DNA of 64,000 nt, taken from NCBI GenBank assembly GCA_024138015.1, contig JAMXBB010000008.1, positions 49,578,236-49,642,235 on the forward strand, written 5' to 3'. Positions 33,773 to 45,306 of this stretch are shown one piece after another; the first letter of the stretch is position 1; every line of letters begins with the position of its first letter. The translations under genes and the position numbers were made by a program. The notes under the pieces were generated by a model. It had not been told where the DNA came from and made no database searches. It saw only the letters and a program-made list of their open reading frames with translations. Source of the DNA: Lumnitzera littorea (lineage: Eukaryota; Streptophyta; Magnoliopsida; Myrtales; Combretaceae).

Positions 33773-34250
33773 TCTTCTATCAAATAGCCATAGTTGACTA
33801 AGCAACACATACGAGGCACACATTGGTAGCACATCATAAAGAATCTCGTCAAAGTAGTTTCCAATTGTGATCGGTAGCAGTACTTACTAAGTGACATGTA
33901 GTGCTCCCTTATCACTCAACTAATGCACCTTGTATGGCTTAGGGTGTACAATGGTTGGCAACTTCAACTGTATGACTATTTCAGCTAATGCTACATTGGT
34001 GTAACTTACACTATCCATAATTAATGCTCGCACTTGGTCATTTACCTTATAGGTGGTATGAAACAAATTCTCCCTCTGTTCCTCCTCCTATGAAGGTTTT
34101 AATTTCATGTCACATTAGAAACCAAGACCAATTGATCTAAGTCTTCAGTAAACATGTCCTCTTTAATAAGTTCTTTCTTAGTATTTTGTTTCTCAATAGT
34201 AATCTCTTCCTCCTCAGGTTCCTCATTAGTACTCTCTTCCTCTAGCTTTG
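33773..34250 (-). pseudogene. Element B aspartic protease, distal part
   Basis: The minus strand reads DQVRALIMDSVSYTNVALAE and VIQLKLPTIVHPKPYKVH, then ITIGNYFDEILYDVLPMCA. The gypsy protease pattern is IIDGGS-TNV...L-KL-LP---HP-PY-V. The active site DGGS reads DSVS: the Asp is kept but the Gly is lost. The domain is split by solo LTR E from its C-terminal residues. Confidence 0.7.
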
Positions 34251-35379
34251 AGATGTCTCCCTTGATGACCATTGTCCTTTAGTTCGGGCACTAATTAGCC
34301 TTATGTCCAGACCCGTGGTATTTAAAGCACTTGATTTAGCTCATCTTCTTGCCTGATCCTTGCCCCTTCTCATAGGTTCAAGTTGACATGTCATTGTTAG
34401 ATCAGCTTTTTTGCTTAGCTTAGACATCCACCTTTCGAGTTGGCTTGGTACTTTACCGAGCTTAGTGACTTCCTTATCTAGGTAGATTAGTCGGCATTCT
34501 TGTAAGTACTCAGCTTCTTCACTGCCTCTCCACTCGTTGAGCTATTCGGATGGCTTCATCAATTGTTATGAATAGTTGGAGTTCTACAATGTCCTGAATA
34601 TCACCTCTCATTCCCATAATGAATCTAGAGATCGTTCATGTTAGGGGTTCCTCCACTTCACATCGGATCATAAGCATTTAGAACTCTTGAACATACTTGC
34701 CAATTGTCGACCTCCTTATCTCAGCTTGAAGTCAAATGAAAGTATTTTGTAGGTAAGTTTCCTACACAAATCTATTTCTCAGTATTCTTTTCATTTCAGG
34801 TCAAATATTAATCTCTCGGTAGCCTTCTCATCTCCTCATACCTTGGAAATTCCTCTATTGCATGGCGATATATCCAAAGAACTCAATAGCAATAGTCCTT
34901 ACTTTCTCGTAGTCCTTATACTAATAATAGTCAAAAACACGTTTCACTTGCTCTTCCCACTCTACATATTCATTAGTAGTCCTAGATCCATTGAAGCTTG
35001 GAATCCAAAGCTTCACATGGTCAGACGGTTTAGGGACTCTAGCTCACTCTTCTTCAAAATACTCTTCCTTTTCCTTATCCTCTTCATCTAGTTCCCTCAG
35101 GTATGTTCTTTGTCTTACTCATATGCCTATTCCTTTACCTTAAACTTGTTGAGTTGGGTTATGACTGCTAGTAAGTTGGGTAGCTTAGGGGGTGTTATGC
35201 ATGGCTTTAGTACGTCGGCAAGCCAACATATGAACAACTCTAGTTAAGTCCACTAAGAGGTTAGCTACCTCATTAAGTCTCTCATCAGTGCTTCTCAGAG
35301 TTCCTTAAGACTGTCGACCATGATGGACAACTCCATTGTTGTCAACTCCAATACCAACATTTATATTTGGGTCAGTCAT
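34251..35379 (-). pseudogene. gag: Element B gag
   Basis: The start is placed at the ATG at 35379 (MTDPNINVGIGVDNNG), about 165 bases after the primer site. The central gag domain shows EWEEQVKRVFDYY, VRTIAIEFFGY and IMGMRGDIQDIVELQLF, then TIDEAIRIAQRVE. A zinc knuckle at 34288-34332 reads CFKYHGSGHKAN-stop-C, with the second Cys changed to Tyr and a TAG in place of Gln. Gag forms the particle that packages element RNA. Many stops are present, mainly TAG or TGA replacing Gln and Trp. Confidence 0.7.
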
Positions 35380-35543
35380 TTTCTTCACAGATTCAAAGCT
35401 CAAACAAACACTTCTACAAACCAGAAAATTAACAGTTAGCAAACACAACAATTAAATGAACACAATAACTTGCTTTGTTTCACACACATAGAATAGAGTA
35501 TAGATATAACTTCAGAATAAGCTATAACTAAAGTAAAACCTCT

Positions 35544-35555
35544 ACTCTGATACCA
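35544..35555 (-). other. Primer binding site of element B (tRNA-iMet type)
   Basis: TGGTATCAGAGT on the minus strand lies three bases inside the 5' LTR. It matches the standard plant initiator-methionine tRNA primer site TGGTATCAGAGC except at the last base. Confidence 0.8.
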
Positions 35556-35558
35556 AGA

Positions 35559-36385
35559 TGTTGCGGACCATGACCAAGAACAAATAAGGCTAGTTGTTGA
35601 ATGGGTCTAAGCTTGTTGAAAACTTTAAAAAGTAAGTGATGGGGAATGTATGAAAGAACAGACATGAATGAAAAGCCTATTGGATATGATGCACCAATTG
35701 AACTTCTGAAGACTTACAACTCAATTCAGTATGATGCATGAATCGGTCCAGTGAGGTTACTCACCACTTAGCCATACTTAAGAGTTAGGATAAGAGTGAA
35801 ACGAATGTAAACAAAGTAATGTTTATGAGAGATAAATGTTAAGTGTATTAATGATAATCAATCTACCTACGACTACAAATAAAAGGGTATTTATACCCAT
35901 TAATTAGGGCAACTTGCCCAAAAGGGAAAAGATAAAAAGAGCATTTCCTAAGGAAGTAATGCATAAAATACAAAAGGGTAAAAATGAATATTCAAGGAAA
36001 ACAATCACTGGTGTAACAGATTCTATACATGATTCTATACACATGGTGATGTTGTATTGGTGATGTCATTGGAAGATGCGGACAAAAAGTACGGTCAGCT
36101 TGCTTGTCCGAGAAGTGATAGCTTAGTTGGTTCGGAGTCTCTCTATCTTAGCTTCTTGATAAGGGAGATGCCGAGTCATTGGTTAGCTCAAGCGTGAGTG
36201 AGTAACCTATAACTCAACATACTACAAAGAGATGGGTAGTCAATTGGCTTGACATAAAGAGTGACTCGACAAAGAAGTACTTGGCTTTGGTAGGAGTTGG
36301 TTGGAGTAGAAGAATTCGTCTTGCTAAGCCTTCCAGTCCTTAGGCTCACCTATGAGTCAAAGGCCTAATAACCTAATTCTTATCA
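35559..36385 (-). repeat. 5' LTR of element B (827 bp)
   Basis: The sequence TGTTGCGGAC ... CTTATCA is followed by TATAA. It pairs with 26673-27498; the copies differ by many substitutions and small indels, more than the two C LTRs. A TATA box lies at 35888-35895 on the minus strand. Confidence 0.85.
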
Positions 36386-36390
36386 TATAA

Positions 36391-38070
36391 CGTTTAGGGT
36401 AAGGATAGGTCAACAATTTTAGGATCTTCATCACTTCTTGTGCTACAATCATAAGCTTCTACTTAATCGACAATTACTATGAAAGAGGTTCTCTTGTTGT
36501 TCATCTTCTCTTGCAACACCTATACTAAGAACTCTTCAAACAACCATGTTGAGGTATTACTCTCCCTACTTAAGTGGGGGTAAGGGGCTCTAAATCTTCT
36601 ATGAACTCATGAAAACACTACTCGGCATCCTCTTCCTCTTCACCTTCACTAACACTTTCTACTTCAAACTAGGGCTTCTCTCCCTTGATGGTTATCACAT
36701 ATTAGTTCGTACATTGACTAGCCACATGTTTAAAACTATGGCACTTGAAATACTTGATTTCATGAGTCTTCTATCCGAAGCTCTGACATTAGTCTTTCTT
36801 AACCTTAAGCTCTTTAACCCTAGCCTTACTTTGGCCATCATTAGGTCTACTCTATACTTGACCTCGATAATCAACCTCTGAACTATACTAAGTTTGGTTA
36901 TATGCTGGTTGGCTTAGAATGCTAGATCTGCTCGGAATGCTAGGTTAGTTGCTTGGGACACAACTAATTTGACTTTGCCTCTATCGTTTTATATGCTAGG
37001 CAATTCATATGGTTTCATCTAAAGTATTGGTTCTCTACACTTCAACCATGTCCCTGATCTTAGGTCATAACCTAAATATGAACTTGGTAATAATTCATGC
37101 TTTAGGCTTATTAACTTCACATTAGATCATCAACAACTAAAACTCTTAGACATAATTATCTATAGATCAATTACCTTGTTTACATTATTAGAGGTGTCGG
37201 CAATTATCTTACTTATAGTGTTTTGGAATAAATCTACTCCTCATAACTCATTTTATCTCATTCTAAGTTTGGATTTCACGTCGATCTCATTAACATATGG
37301 TTTGCAATTTCCTCTACCACATCGCTGCATACTTAAAAAATTCTAAGGCAACTATACGGATACTCATTGAGTCTTCATAATTATAGAAGTAAAAAATCTT
37401 TTCAACCTTCTCTTCTTAGTCCAAATACTCATCAACACCACCAAATCCTGAGAAGCTTGGAACTTGTAACTTAATGTGCTTAGTTTCTCTAGGAGCTCAG
37501 AGTTCATGTTCTTCATACTTGAGGAATTGCTCATTTTCATCTCCAGCATCTTCTATGTCCTCAACTTCACCTAACTCAAGTCTTTGTTGTACGAGTCCTT
37601 TAGCTCAAATAGGTCGCACTTAGTGCGTATTCATAGCACCATGAGCTCGGATTTCTACACCATGTCCTCTCGATCTATCTTACATTCCTTGTCTTCGTTT
37701 AACATTTCTTCCAGTTGATAGGCCTCCATTAACCATTGCATAGATATAGTTAAGTTGGCTACAATAGTAGTAAGTTTTTGTATTTACTCATTTGTAGTTT
37801 GTGGAGTTTGTTGATTAGTACGTCCTTAACCAAGAGCATCACTCTCAATGTCACCTATCTCTCTTTGTACATTATGGTTTGCATTCTTAAAACAGGACTT
37901 CAAGAATTTCATTACTCAATAGAAGATTCTATACAATACTTGCTAGAAGTTATAACGTATAGCAACTTTAATAACTTGTTCTATTTTTAGAATAGAGAAC
38001 ATAGTATAGTAGAGCATGAGAGCTACCTCAAGAAATAGCTATTATAGTACTTAGCTTTCGATCATGACCT
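36391..38070 (-). pseudogene. gag: Element A gag and start of protease
   Basis: The gag core (37280-37580) on the minus strand reads APRETKHIKLQVPSFSGFGG, VDEYLD and EEKVEKIFYFYNYEDSMSIR, then IVALEFFKYAAMWW, the standard gypsy gag. A zinc knuckle at 36711-36755 reads YFKCHSFKHVASQC, with its first Cys replaced by Tyr. Between the knuckle and 36391 lies the start of the protease-coding part, cut by element B at the TATAA site. Stops are dense. Confidence 0.65.
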
Positions 38071-38073
38071 CAA

Positions 38074-38085
38074 GCTCTTATACTA
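38074..38085 (-). other. Decayed primer binding site of element A
   Basis: TAGTATAAGAGC on the minus strand differs from the iMet site TGGTATCAGAGC at two positions and lies eight bases inside the 5' LTR, the expected place. Confidence 0.6.
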
Positions 38086-38093
38086 GAATTATA

Positions 38094-38959
38094 TGATATG
38101 CCTAAGAGTTGAGTTAATCATTAGGGCTTATCGTAGGGAAAAGTAACTAGTAGGTCCTTTGAGTTATTGAAGAGGAAGGAATGGGTCGGCAAACTTGTAC
38201 AGTAGCTTCATGAAGCTATTTTCTAGATGTAACTCACTGAGGAACATTACATGACTAAGCTCTTACTTGATATGACTCACAAGCAAAAGTTAAGGTCCAC
38301 TTACCACTAACCTCGAACTACTAGCAAAGTTAGGTAAGAGTGTAAAAGATTTACTCAGAGAAGGTTGTCTCATAACAGCAACAAGTAGCATATTCATTAA
38401 CAGTATGATAATGATTCTAGCTACAAAAGACAAAGTACTATTTATAGCAAATCCCTAAGGTAACAAAGAAATATGTGTAATTACATTAAAGAGTAATACA
38501 AAAATAAGAACTTAGTTTATTGATAAAAGGGTAAAGGGGACAAATAGTAAAAAAGGAATATAGTACGTAGCATGTTGTGAATGTGACTGTACTAAAGATG
38601 GTGGGGTGCTATAGTGCAGCTGTTGAGCTATATTGAAGATTGCCGAAGTGCTCAAATGAGGTAGCAACTCATCAAAGTGGGATTGAAGAGCTCGATGGTA
38701 AGTGATAAGGACTTCTGCCTCAATGCTTGATTGGTTGGTATCTAAATGCTTAGCATTAGATGAAGAGGCATTAAGGAGTTTAGTATTAGGATAAAAGGTC
38801 AAGTAAAGTAGAGTATGTTTGATCAAAGCATCAGAGTGTTTGCCATCTAGCCTTCCTGGTAGATGAGCTCATCTTAGTTGAGCTGAGCAATTAGAACCAT
38901 TTTTGCTAGACCTTGTAAACCCCTAAGTTGTACTTGAGTAAAGGGTCCAGTGGTCAACA
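38094..38959 (-). repeat. 5' LTR of element A (866 bp)
   Basis: This pairs with 4601-5467 over its whole length and starts TGTTGACC on the minus strand. A TATA box, CTATAAATAG, lies at 38438-38447 on the minus strand. The LTR copy of the pol tail (MIKHTLLYLTFYPNTKLLNA and on, 38512-38826) is open here as it is in the 3' LTR. Confidence 0.75.
38438..38447 (-). promoter_or_regulatory. TATA box of element A 5' LTR
   Basis: CTATAAATAG lies on the element's sense strand. The corresponding place in the other LTR (about 4947-4956) has decayed to TTATAATAAATA. Confidence 0.4.
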
Positions 38960-39740
38960 TTTGCATTAGGTGTATAAGCAACAAAGTTATGGTTAGCATC
39001 ATAGCAAAGTAGCTTGCTCATAAACTTCAACTCAATCAATAACTAGCCTTAGCTCTTGTAAACATTACTTAGAACCTACCTTTTATGTTGGCCCTTAACT
39101 AATGAGAGTAGGGGATAAGAGTTGATAGGCTATTTCAGACATAGGCCTTCATATGGGCTGATCTTAGAAGCCTACAACCGACCTACTCAAAGCAATGGTT
39201 AAGCTCCTTAGAATTTAGTTAACCTCATCATGGCCTGAACCAAGTTGTTAGCATCATGGATGACCTTAATATAAATTGAAATTCCAATTGCTTGGCTCAC
39301 CTGGTAAAAAATGCATCTGTTGAGCTCTTATCACTCTATAGCCCCATAGAGACTAGGCCCTTAAGCCTATGGTGTATAGGCCCAATCCATAGAGTTAAGA
39401 GAGAATAAGGTAGGAATAGCTTGACTGGATAAGAAATGTCCACAATTGGTACACATTTGGGTCAGGAACTCCATAAAATTCAGAGCATTTCCGAAATATA
39501 TCTTGGGGAAGTGATCCATTTTCCACATTTGCCATCAATGCTTATAAATTGCTTTACTATCTCTTTTTAAATACTCCTTTAAGCCCATATTAACTAAAGC
39601 ATCAAAGTAGTCATGTTGATTTGGTTCGATTTTGAGAAGGGAGTAATATTGAATTGAATCATGGCTACCTCTAATCATTGGCATGTGGGGGTATATCTGA
39701 CTTGTGATTTAGGTGGTAATGGTTTGATTACCTCCTTCAA
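38960..39740 (-). pseudogene. Decayed unidentified protein-coding region
   Basis: One minus-strand frame runs from about 39720 to 39100 with a single stop in its first 95 codons. It reads MIRGSHDSIQYYSLLKIEPN, QHDYFDALVNMGLKEYLKRD, SKAIYKH-stop-WQMWKMDH, FPKIYFGNALNFMEFLTQMC and TNCGHFLSSQAIPTLFSLNS. The frame then shows more stops but keeps coding-like text (ISIYIKVIHDANNLVQAMMR) towards the edge of the A LTR. The composition and sustained frame argue for a former exon or transposon protein. I do not recognise the family. Confidence 0.4.
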
Positions 39741-41245
39741 CTTGATGAATTGATGCATACGGTGGTAGTTAAAATAAGTTGTAAGCATGTGATTTAGCTT
39801 GAACCAAAGAAGAATTGACTCAAATTGAAGTTAATTTTAAGGAGCTTCTATTAAATTAAATGAGAACAATTAAAGATTATGTAGTAAATATTCAATTCTT
39901 TTGATCAAATTCAATCACTTTTAATTGGAAAAAAAAAAGTTCTGCTAGAGAGAGTTTGCTGTTTGGCTTAGCTTTTTTATAGAGACAAAGATGAATTTTG
40001 TTTTATTTTTAATTTTTCTATTCAAATATCTTATGTTCATTGATGTTAGGATAGTTTTATTTATAGATTTGGAATCAATTTTGATTTAAGAGCCTTAATT
40101 TACAAGAAAAATCGAATTACTCTCCTTTACACTAGGGTTGCTATTTCATTTTTCCATTTTAATAATCATTTCAATTGATTTTGATCGTAGAAAGTAAGAA
40201 CAAAAGATTTTGATTTTTTTTTTATTATCATAAATGATTTGATTAATGTTTCAAGCTTGTCATGTTCTTAATTAACTCGATAAATAAAAAGGAGGGACAA
40301 AAATGAATTAAAATGGACACAAATGAAAAAAAAAAAAATGCTCTCTCATATCTCATTAATTCATTCAACTTGGGAAAGAGGATGGAGCTACTTACTCTAT
40401 GTATATGCTACTATGGTGTGTGTGTCCTATGTACTAGCTAAAATAAAAAGCTCTAAGGTGGATTAGTTAGATCGATCTCATGATCTTTGATTTAGGTACT
40501 CCCTATTGCTTCTCATTAAAATCAACCCATTTACTTAAATTTAATCCTAATGGGCTTGGACTGAAATTGCCAAAAAATGTAATTGTACATTAAAATCGAG
40601 CCTAGTCCTAATAATTCTCATAACACCTATTTGATGTCATGACTTATAAGTCCAGTATACATATGTGTATATATATATATTTATTTGTTTGTTTGTTTTT
40701 GAGTGAAACTTGGAGCCTTAATTCATTCCTGGTTTAGTTTGCACTAAAATTATTTTTTATATGAAACAATTAATTACGGCTAATTGATACATTGTTTGAA
40801 GAAAAATTTCACTTCAATTGATATTGTTTTATACTTCTAAGAATAAGTAAGTTGGATTTAGCTTTTTTTTTTTTTTTAATGAAAAGTAGATTTTTACTCA
40901 AAACTAAATATCTACTAAATTACATATGCAACTTTAACCTAATGTACTGTTTTTAATATGAAAAATTACTTCTCCTCTTGAAATAAAATTTTCACCCTAG
41001 GAGATGTCCTTGCTGAACTTTAATTTTTTGGATTCTATTTAATTTTCTAATCTTTTTCTCTTAAAAATTTTTATGAGGCTTAAAGCTTAAAATTACAAAA
41101 AGTAAAAGTAGGAATTTACAACTATCTCTCTTTAAATAATGTTTGGTTAACATTTTTCCATAAAGACAAGTGGAACTTTCTATTTTTGTACGATTGGGCT
41201 CTAGTTTGGTCACTTTATGAGTTTTTATGGACTCATCTTATGAAT
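39741..41245. other. AT-rich intergenic stretch
   Basis: No gene or element was recognised between the decayed coding region and copia element F. Simple A/T runs and a short TA/GTTT microsatellite (about 40660-40700) are present. Confidence 0.5.
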
Positions 41246-41572
41246 TATTAAAATTAATTAAACTAAGTAATATTATATTTTTAATACTTCCTTAGGTGTC
41301 ATAGCCTTATTACTTATTGGCGCAATTATAGGTGCAACTATTACTATTTAACCTAGCGATTAAGTTTTTGTTTTAAGTTGTGAATATTAAGAGAAAATAA
41401 TTAAAAAAAGGAAAAAAAAAAAGATTGTATGAGTGCTATCAATTTAAAAAATTACAGAAACATAATGTTTTGGGTGAAGAAATTTTGTGAAGCTGTAGGC
41501 ACAACTTTGTCTTCTTTGGTTAATTGATTTGCTTGATTGAATTATAATTTATGTTAATTTTTTTCCCTTTAA
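41246..41572 (+). repeat. 5' LTR of element F
   Basis: This pairs with 55730-56080, sharing AATTAATTAAACTAAGTAAT, TAGGTGTCATAGCC, TTATAGGTG and ATAATTTATGTTAATT with few changes. The 3' edge is uncertain by several bases because the right copy has extra sequence before TTACA. Confidence 0.7.
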
Positions 41573-41585
41573 TTGGTATTAGAGC
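41573..41585 (+). other. Primer binding site of element F
   Basis: TTGGTATTAGAGC is the iMet-type site TTGGTATCAGAGC with one C-to-T change. It fixes the orientation of F. Confidence 0.75.
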
Positions 41586-41597
41586 TAAAAGATTCTG

Positions 41598-42440
41598 TGA
41601 TGGTTGTTAACGATTAGAAAGTGCATTTGCCTTTGCTAAAGTTTGATGAGAAAAATAATTTGCATGAGTAGAAAGCCTAAATGCAACTTTTCTTTAGGAG
41701 TGTTGGTCTTTGGGATGTTGTAGAGAATGATTTCAATAATATAAAAAATCTCTACACTTTGTTGGATATGTAGTGATCAACTCATGGATAATAAGGCCAT
41801 TCATTATTTTTTTCTTATGCATTGAATTGCTATTATTTTAGAAAATTATCAATTTAGTCTTCAAGAGAGGTATGAAACACTTTGAATCAATCCTATAAGG
41901 ATGTATAATAGGTTATGAAGACTTAATTATAGATATTAAGGAAAAAGTATGAACTGCTTCAATAGGAAAAAAAATGAGAATATTGCTAATTATTTGTTAT
42001 ATACATGGAAACATGATAGTGATATGGTGGCAAATGACAACATTATTATAGATGTTCAAGTTACGAGGAAAATCCTCTATAACTTGACAAAGAGATTTGA
42101 TGTTTTGGCTGTAGTTGAGAAGAAGACTAATCTCACTGCTAGGACCATTGATGAGTTAGCATATATCTTTAAAGGCTCATAAACTATGATTAGAAGGAAT
42201 GGTTGTTGTAAAAAAATAAGCAAGCCTATAAAGCTTTGATAGATGTTAAGAATGAGAAAAATGAGCTAGTGAATCAAGGTGGTTCAAATTAAAGGTAAGG
42301 TAGAGGTGATAGAAATTTTTGACTTAATCAAAGGCAAAGAGAAAGATGTGGTCTAATCAAAATTGTGATAAATTATTTATTTATTATTACAATTGCAAGA
42401 GGTATGGTCATAAATAAGCTGAGTACAAGGCTCATATCTA
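41598..42440 (+). pseudogene. gag: Element F gag
   Basis: This starts near ATGGTTGTTAAC and shows VHLPLLKFDEKNNLHE and FRSVGLWDVVENDF, the copia gag N-terminus. The open piece 41949-42182 has TWKHDSDMVANDNIIIDVQV and TRKILYNLTKRFDVLAVVE. A zinc knuckle at 42384-42426 reads YYNCKRYGHK-stop-AEY, with two of four ligands lost. Stops are frequent. Gag forms the virus-like particle. Confidence 0.7.
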
Positions 42441-42589
42441 ATATTATAAATATAATAGATATGGTTATGTTAGTGAAGACTACCATGCTAAGAGAGGGAA
42501 TGATAAGAAATATCATGCAAAAGTTATAGATAATGGTACTGATAATGCCGAAACTTTGTTGATGGCTAGTTCTAATAGTGCTATGGATG

Positions 42590-43870
42590 ATAGCTAATGG
42601 CTATTAGATAAAGGATGTAGTAATCATCCTAGTGTCAGGAAGGATTTGTTTATTGATTTTGATGATACTTTTTATGGTTTGATAAAACTTGGTGATGATT
42701 ATAGCATATCATTTGTAGGAAAGGTAAAATTGGCATGTGGTTGAAAGATATATCCCTCCATCATATTTCGGAAGTGTTTTACTCTTTTAAAGTTAGTTGG
42801 AATCTTCTAAGTGCAAGATAGATAGCAAAGAAAAATTATGATTTATGGTTTAGTAGACATGGTTGTACAATTCATGATGTTAATGAACGAATGATAATAA
42901 AGGTATATATATCTTAAAATCACTTATTTCCTTTAAAGCTCAGTTATGATGAATCTGATTTTCATGCTTTTGTAATTGATTTTCCTTGCCCATAAATAGT
43001 AGGCTTTTGGCTTGCCTATTATTAGTATACCTAGTAGCATATGAGTTTTGCAATTTGGTATGAAGCACCTCCATGTCCCTCCTAAAGAGGAAGCTTAGAA
43101 AGCTGGTAGGCCACTTGAGCTTATCCATTCGAATTTGTGATTTATGGAGGTTTCTTCCATTTGGTGGTAGCAATATTTTATTACTTTTGTTGATCCCATT
43201 GGTAGTAGCAACATTTTATTATTTTTATTGATAATTTTAATATTTTTGGAAGCATAAATCTAAAACACATGATACTTTGAAATTATTTTTAACTTATGTT
43301 GAAAGGCAGCGTGGGTACTTAGTTAAAATGTTGAGAACTAATAGGAGTACAAAATATAGTATGTGATGAATTTCTTGAAAAAGATGGTATTTAACGTCAA
43401 TTAGTTGCTAGGTACACTCCTCAACAAAATTGTGTACTTAAGAGAGACTATAACTGTTACCAATATGGTGAGATGCATGTTACATAGTAAAAATTTGCCT
43501 AAGTACTTTTAGGTAGAAGTAGCTACTTATGTTATTTATATTTTGAATAGATATCTTATTATGGGTACTCATGATAAGAAGCCATAAGAAGCTTGGAATG
43601 GTAGAAAGCTTAGCATAGGTTAGCTCAAGTTGTTTGTTGTGTTGCTTATGTCTAAGCATCTATTGAGTTAAGGAAGCTTGATGATGGAGTAGAATAGAAC
43701 ATCTTTGTTGGGTATAGTCATAAGGAAAAGGATTATAAGTTATATAATCTAAAAACTAAAATAGTATTTGTTTGTAGAGACAATGTCACTTTTGATGAAG
43801 ATGATATTTAGGATTGGTCTAGTGAAGAGAAAATTTCACACTTAGTTCCTATTATTAGTGTTGAAAACAA
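42590..43870 (+). pseudogene. Element F protease and integrase
   Basis: The protease site reads WLLDKGCSNHPSVRKDLF at 42598, where the copia pattern is W-LDSGCSNHM; the catalytic DSG is changed to DKG. Integrase pieces follow: KAGRPLELIHSNL at about 43098, then RCMLHSKNLPKYF and VEVATYVIYILNRYLIMGTH (about 43460-43565) and IFVGYSHKEKDYKLYNLKTK (43700-43760). The core between them is too decayed to place all catalytic residues. Confidence 0.65.
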
Positions 43871-44189
43871 CGTTAATGTAAATACTAATGTATAACCTAC
43901 ATTTGGAAAATCTTCTAGTTGGCCATAAAGATACCATAAGATGCCTTTTTATTTGGAGGATTATATGGTTAGTAATGTTAGCAGTTCTTTAAATGAAGAT
44001 TTTGATGATGTAGTGCACTATGTCTTATTTGCAGATTGTGATCCTTTGTCATTTAATGAAGTTAGCAATAATGATTGTTAGGTGAAAGTAATAAATGTTG
44101 AAATTCATGTTATTGAAAATAATGGAACTTAGGACCTCATTACACTTTTTAAGGATAAGAAGCCAATTAGTGTTAATAGGTATATAAGA

Positions 44190-44760
44190 CTAAGCACAAA
44201 TTTGATGGAGAGGTGGATCGCTTCATAGCATGCTTGGTTGCAAAGGCCTGCAAGCAAAAGCCAAGTGTTGAATTTTTTGAGGTTTTTACTTCTATTGCTA
44301 GACTTGATACTATTAGATTGTTTATTTCACTTGTTGTTTAGAATAGTTGAAAAATTCTTATGGATGTTAGGTTTGAGTTTTTGAATGGTATACTTGAGGA
44401 GGAAATATATGTAACGAACTCTTAGCTGTGTGGAGAAGGGGGAAGAAGACAAGGTTTTTAAATTGCAGTGTGATCTTATCATTATGTTTATACATGTTGA
44501 TGATCTAATTTTCACTGGCAATAATTCTAATTTGCTAATGAGGTTCCAAGAGGCTACGCTTGCCAAGTGTAAGATGATAAATTTTGAATTAATGTCATGT
44601 TTCCTTTGTATTGTGGCAAAAAGAATAGATTTTAGGATCTTTATTTCTTAGAAAAAGTATACAAGTGATGCGTTGAAGATGTTGGATTCATGTAATCCAA
44701 TTTTGACTAGAGCCAAAGAAAGGTAGAAACTTATCATATATGGCAATGGTGACTAAGTTG
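44190..44760 (+). pseudogene. Element F reverse transcriptase with internal deletion
   Basis: The fingers part reads FIACLVAKACKQKPSVEFFE, SIARLDTIRLFISLVV and EFLNGILEEEIYVT. The active-site part is IMFIHVDDLIFTGNNSNLLM (in the 73-codon piece 44430-44651). Between EDKVFKLQ and CDLIIMF the usual 40-50 residues (the LYGLKQ-PRAWY segment) are absent, with the open frame preserved across the join. The catalytic YVDD reads HVDD. It cannot be functional. Confidence 0.7.
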
Positions 44761-45306
44761 ATGAAACTAAATATAAAAGGTTAGTTAGGAGCTTACAGTA
44801 CTTGATAGCTACAAGACTAAGTATTATATTTAGTGCTAGCATTGTTAGTATATTTATGGAGGTTCTACATCAATCTTATTAGTAGGTAGCTAAAAGTACC
44901 ATGAAGTACATTGAAGGTATGTTTAATTATGGCATTTTTTATTATTGTATTAATAGTATGAATCTTGTTGGCCATATAAATAGTGATTGGCCTGGTGATG
45001 TTGAGATGTGAAAAATTACTTCTAGTTTTGTTTTCATCTTAGGACTAGAGTTTTCTCTTTTGAATTTTTGTCTTGGTCATATAAGAAACAATAGGCAATA
45101 GCTCTCTTAACAATAGAGGTAGAGTATATAGCAGTAGTAGGTTATGCTTCATAGGCAATTTGATTACTAAGAATACTTCGTGAGTTGCAACATCAATAAG
45201 CCAAGCTTACGATTTTTTGTAACAGCAAGTCAATAATTACTTTGGTAGAAATGCAGTATTTCATGGGTGTAGCAAACATATTTATAACAACAAGCCTACA
45301 ATTTTT
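44761..45306 (+). pseudogene. Element F RNase H, first part
   Basis: Plus-strand remnants include SLQYLIATRLSIIFSASIV, then LRILRELQHQ and LVEMQYFMGVANIF, matching the copia RNase H end (LR-IL--LQ...VFHGRTKHI). The region is cut at 45306 by element G. It resumes at 55566. Confidence 0.6.

Larger units (their letters stand above)
26673..36385 (-). mobile_element. Element B: Ty3/gypsy retrotransposon nested in A
   Basis: LTRs of 826-827 bp (26673-27498 and 35559-36385) are flanked by a perfect TATAA duplication (26668-26672 and 36386-36390). Minus-strand order: 5' LTR, iMet-type primer site, gag, protease, RT, RNase H, integrase, 3' LTR. The protein order (RT before integrase) and motifs are gypsy. 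It is closely related to A in sequence and layout. Solo LTR E splits its protease region. All coding blocks have stops. Confidence 0.85.
4601..38959 (-). mobile_element. Element A: Ty3/gypsy retrotransposon, host of the nest
   Basis: Two related LTRs of about 867 bp (4601-5467 and 38094-38959) bracket gypsy gag-pol remnants, all on the minus strand. In element order these are gag (36450-38070), protease (36391-36450 and 26142-26667), RT (24681-24790 and 7261-7858), RNase H and integrase (5130-6560). A tRNA-iMet-type primer site follows the 5' LTR. Elements B, C and D interrupt it, which makes A the oldest member. The flanks (CTTAA left, TTTGC right) do not form a target site duplication. The LTR copies are visibly more diverged than those of C. 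Confidence 0.8.
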
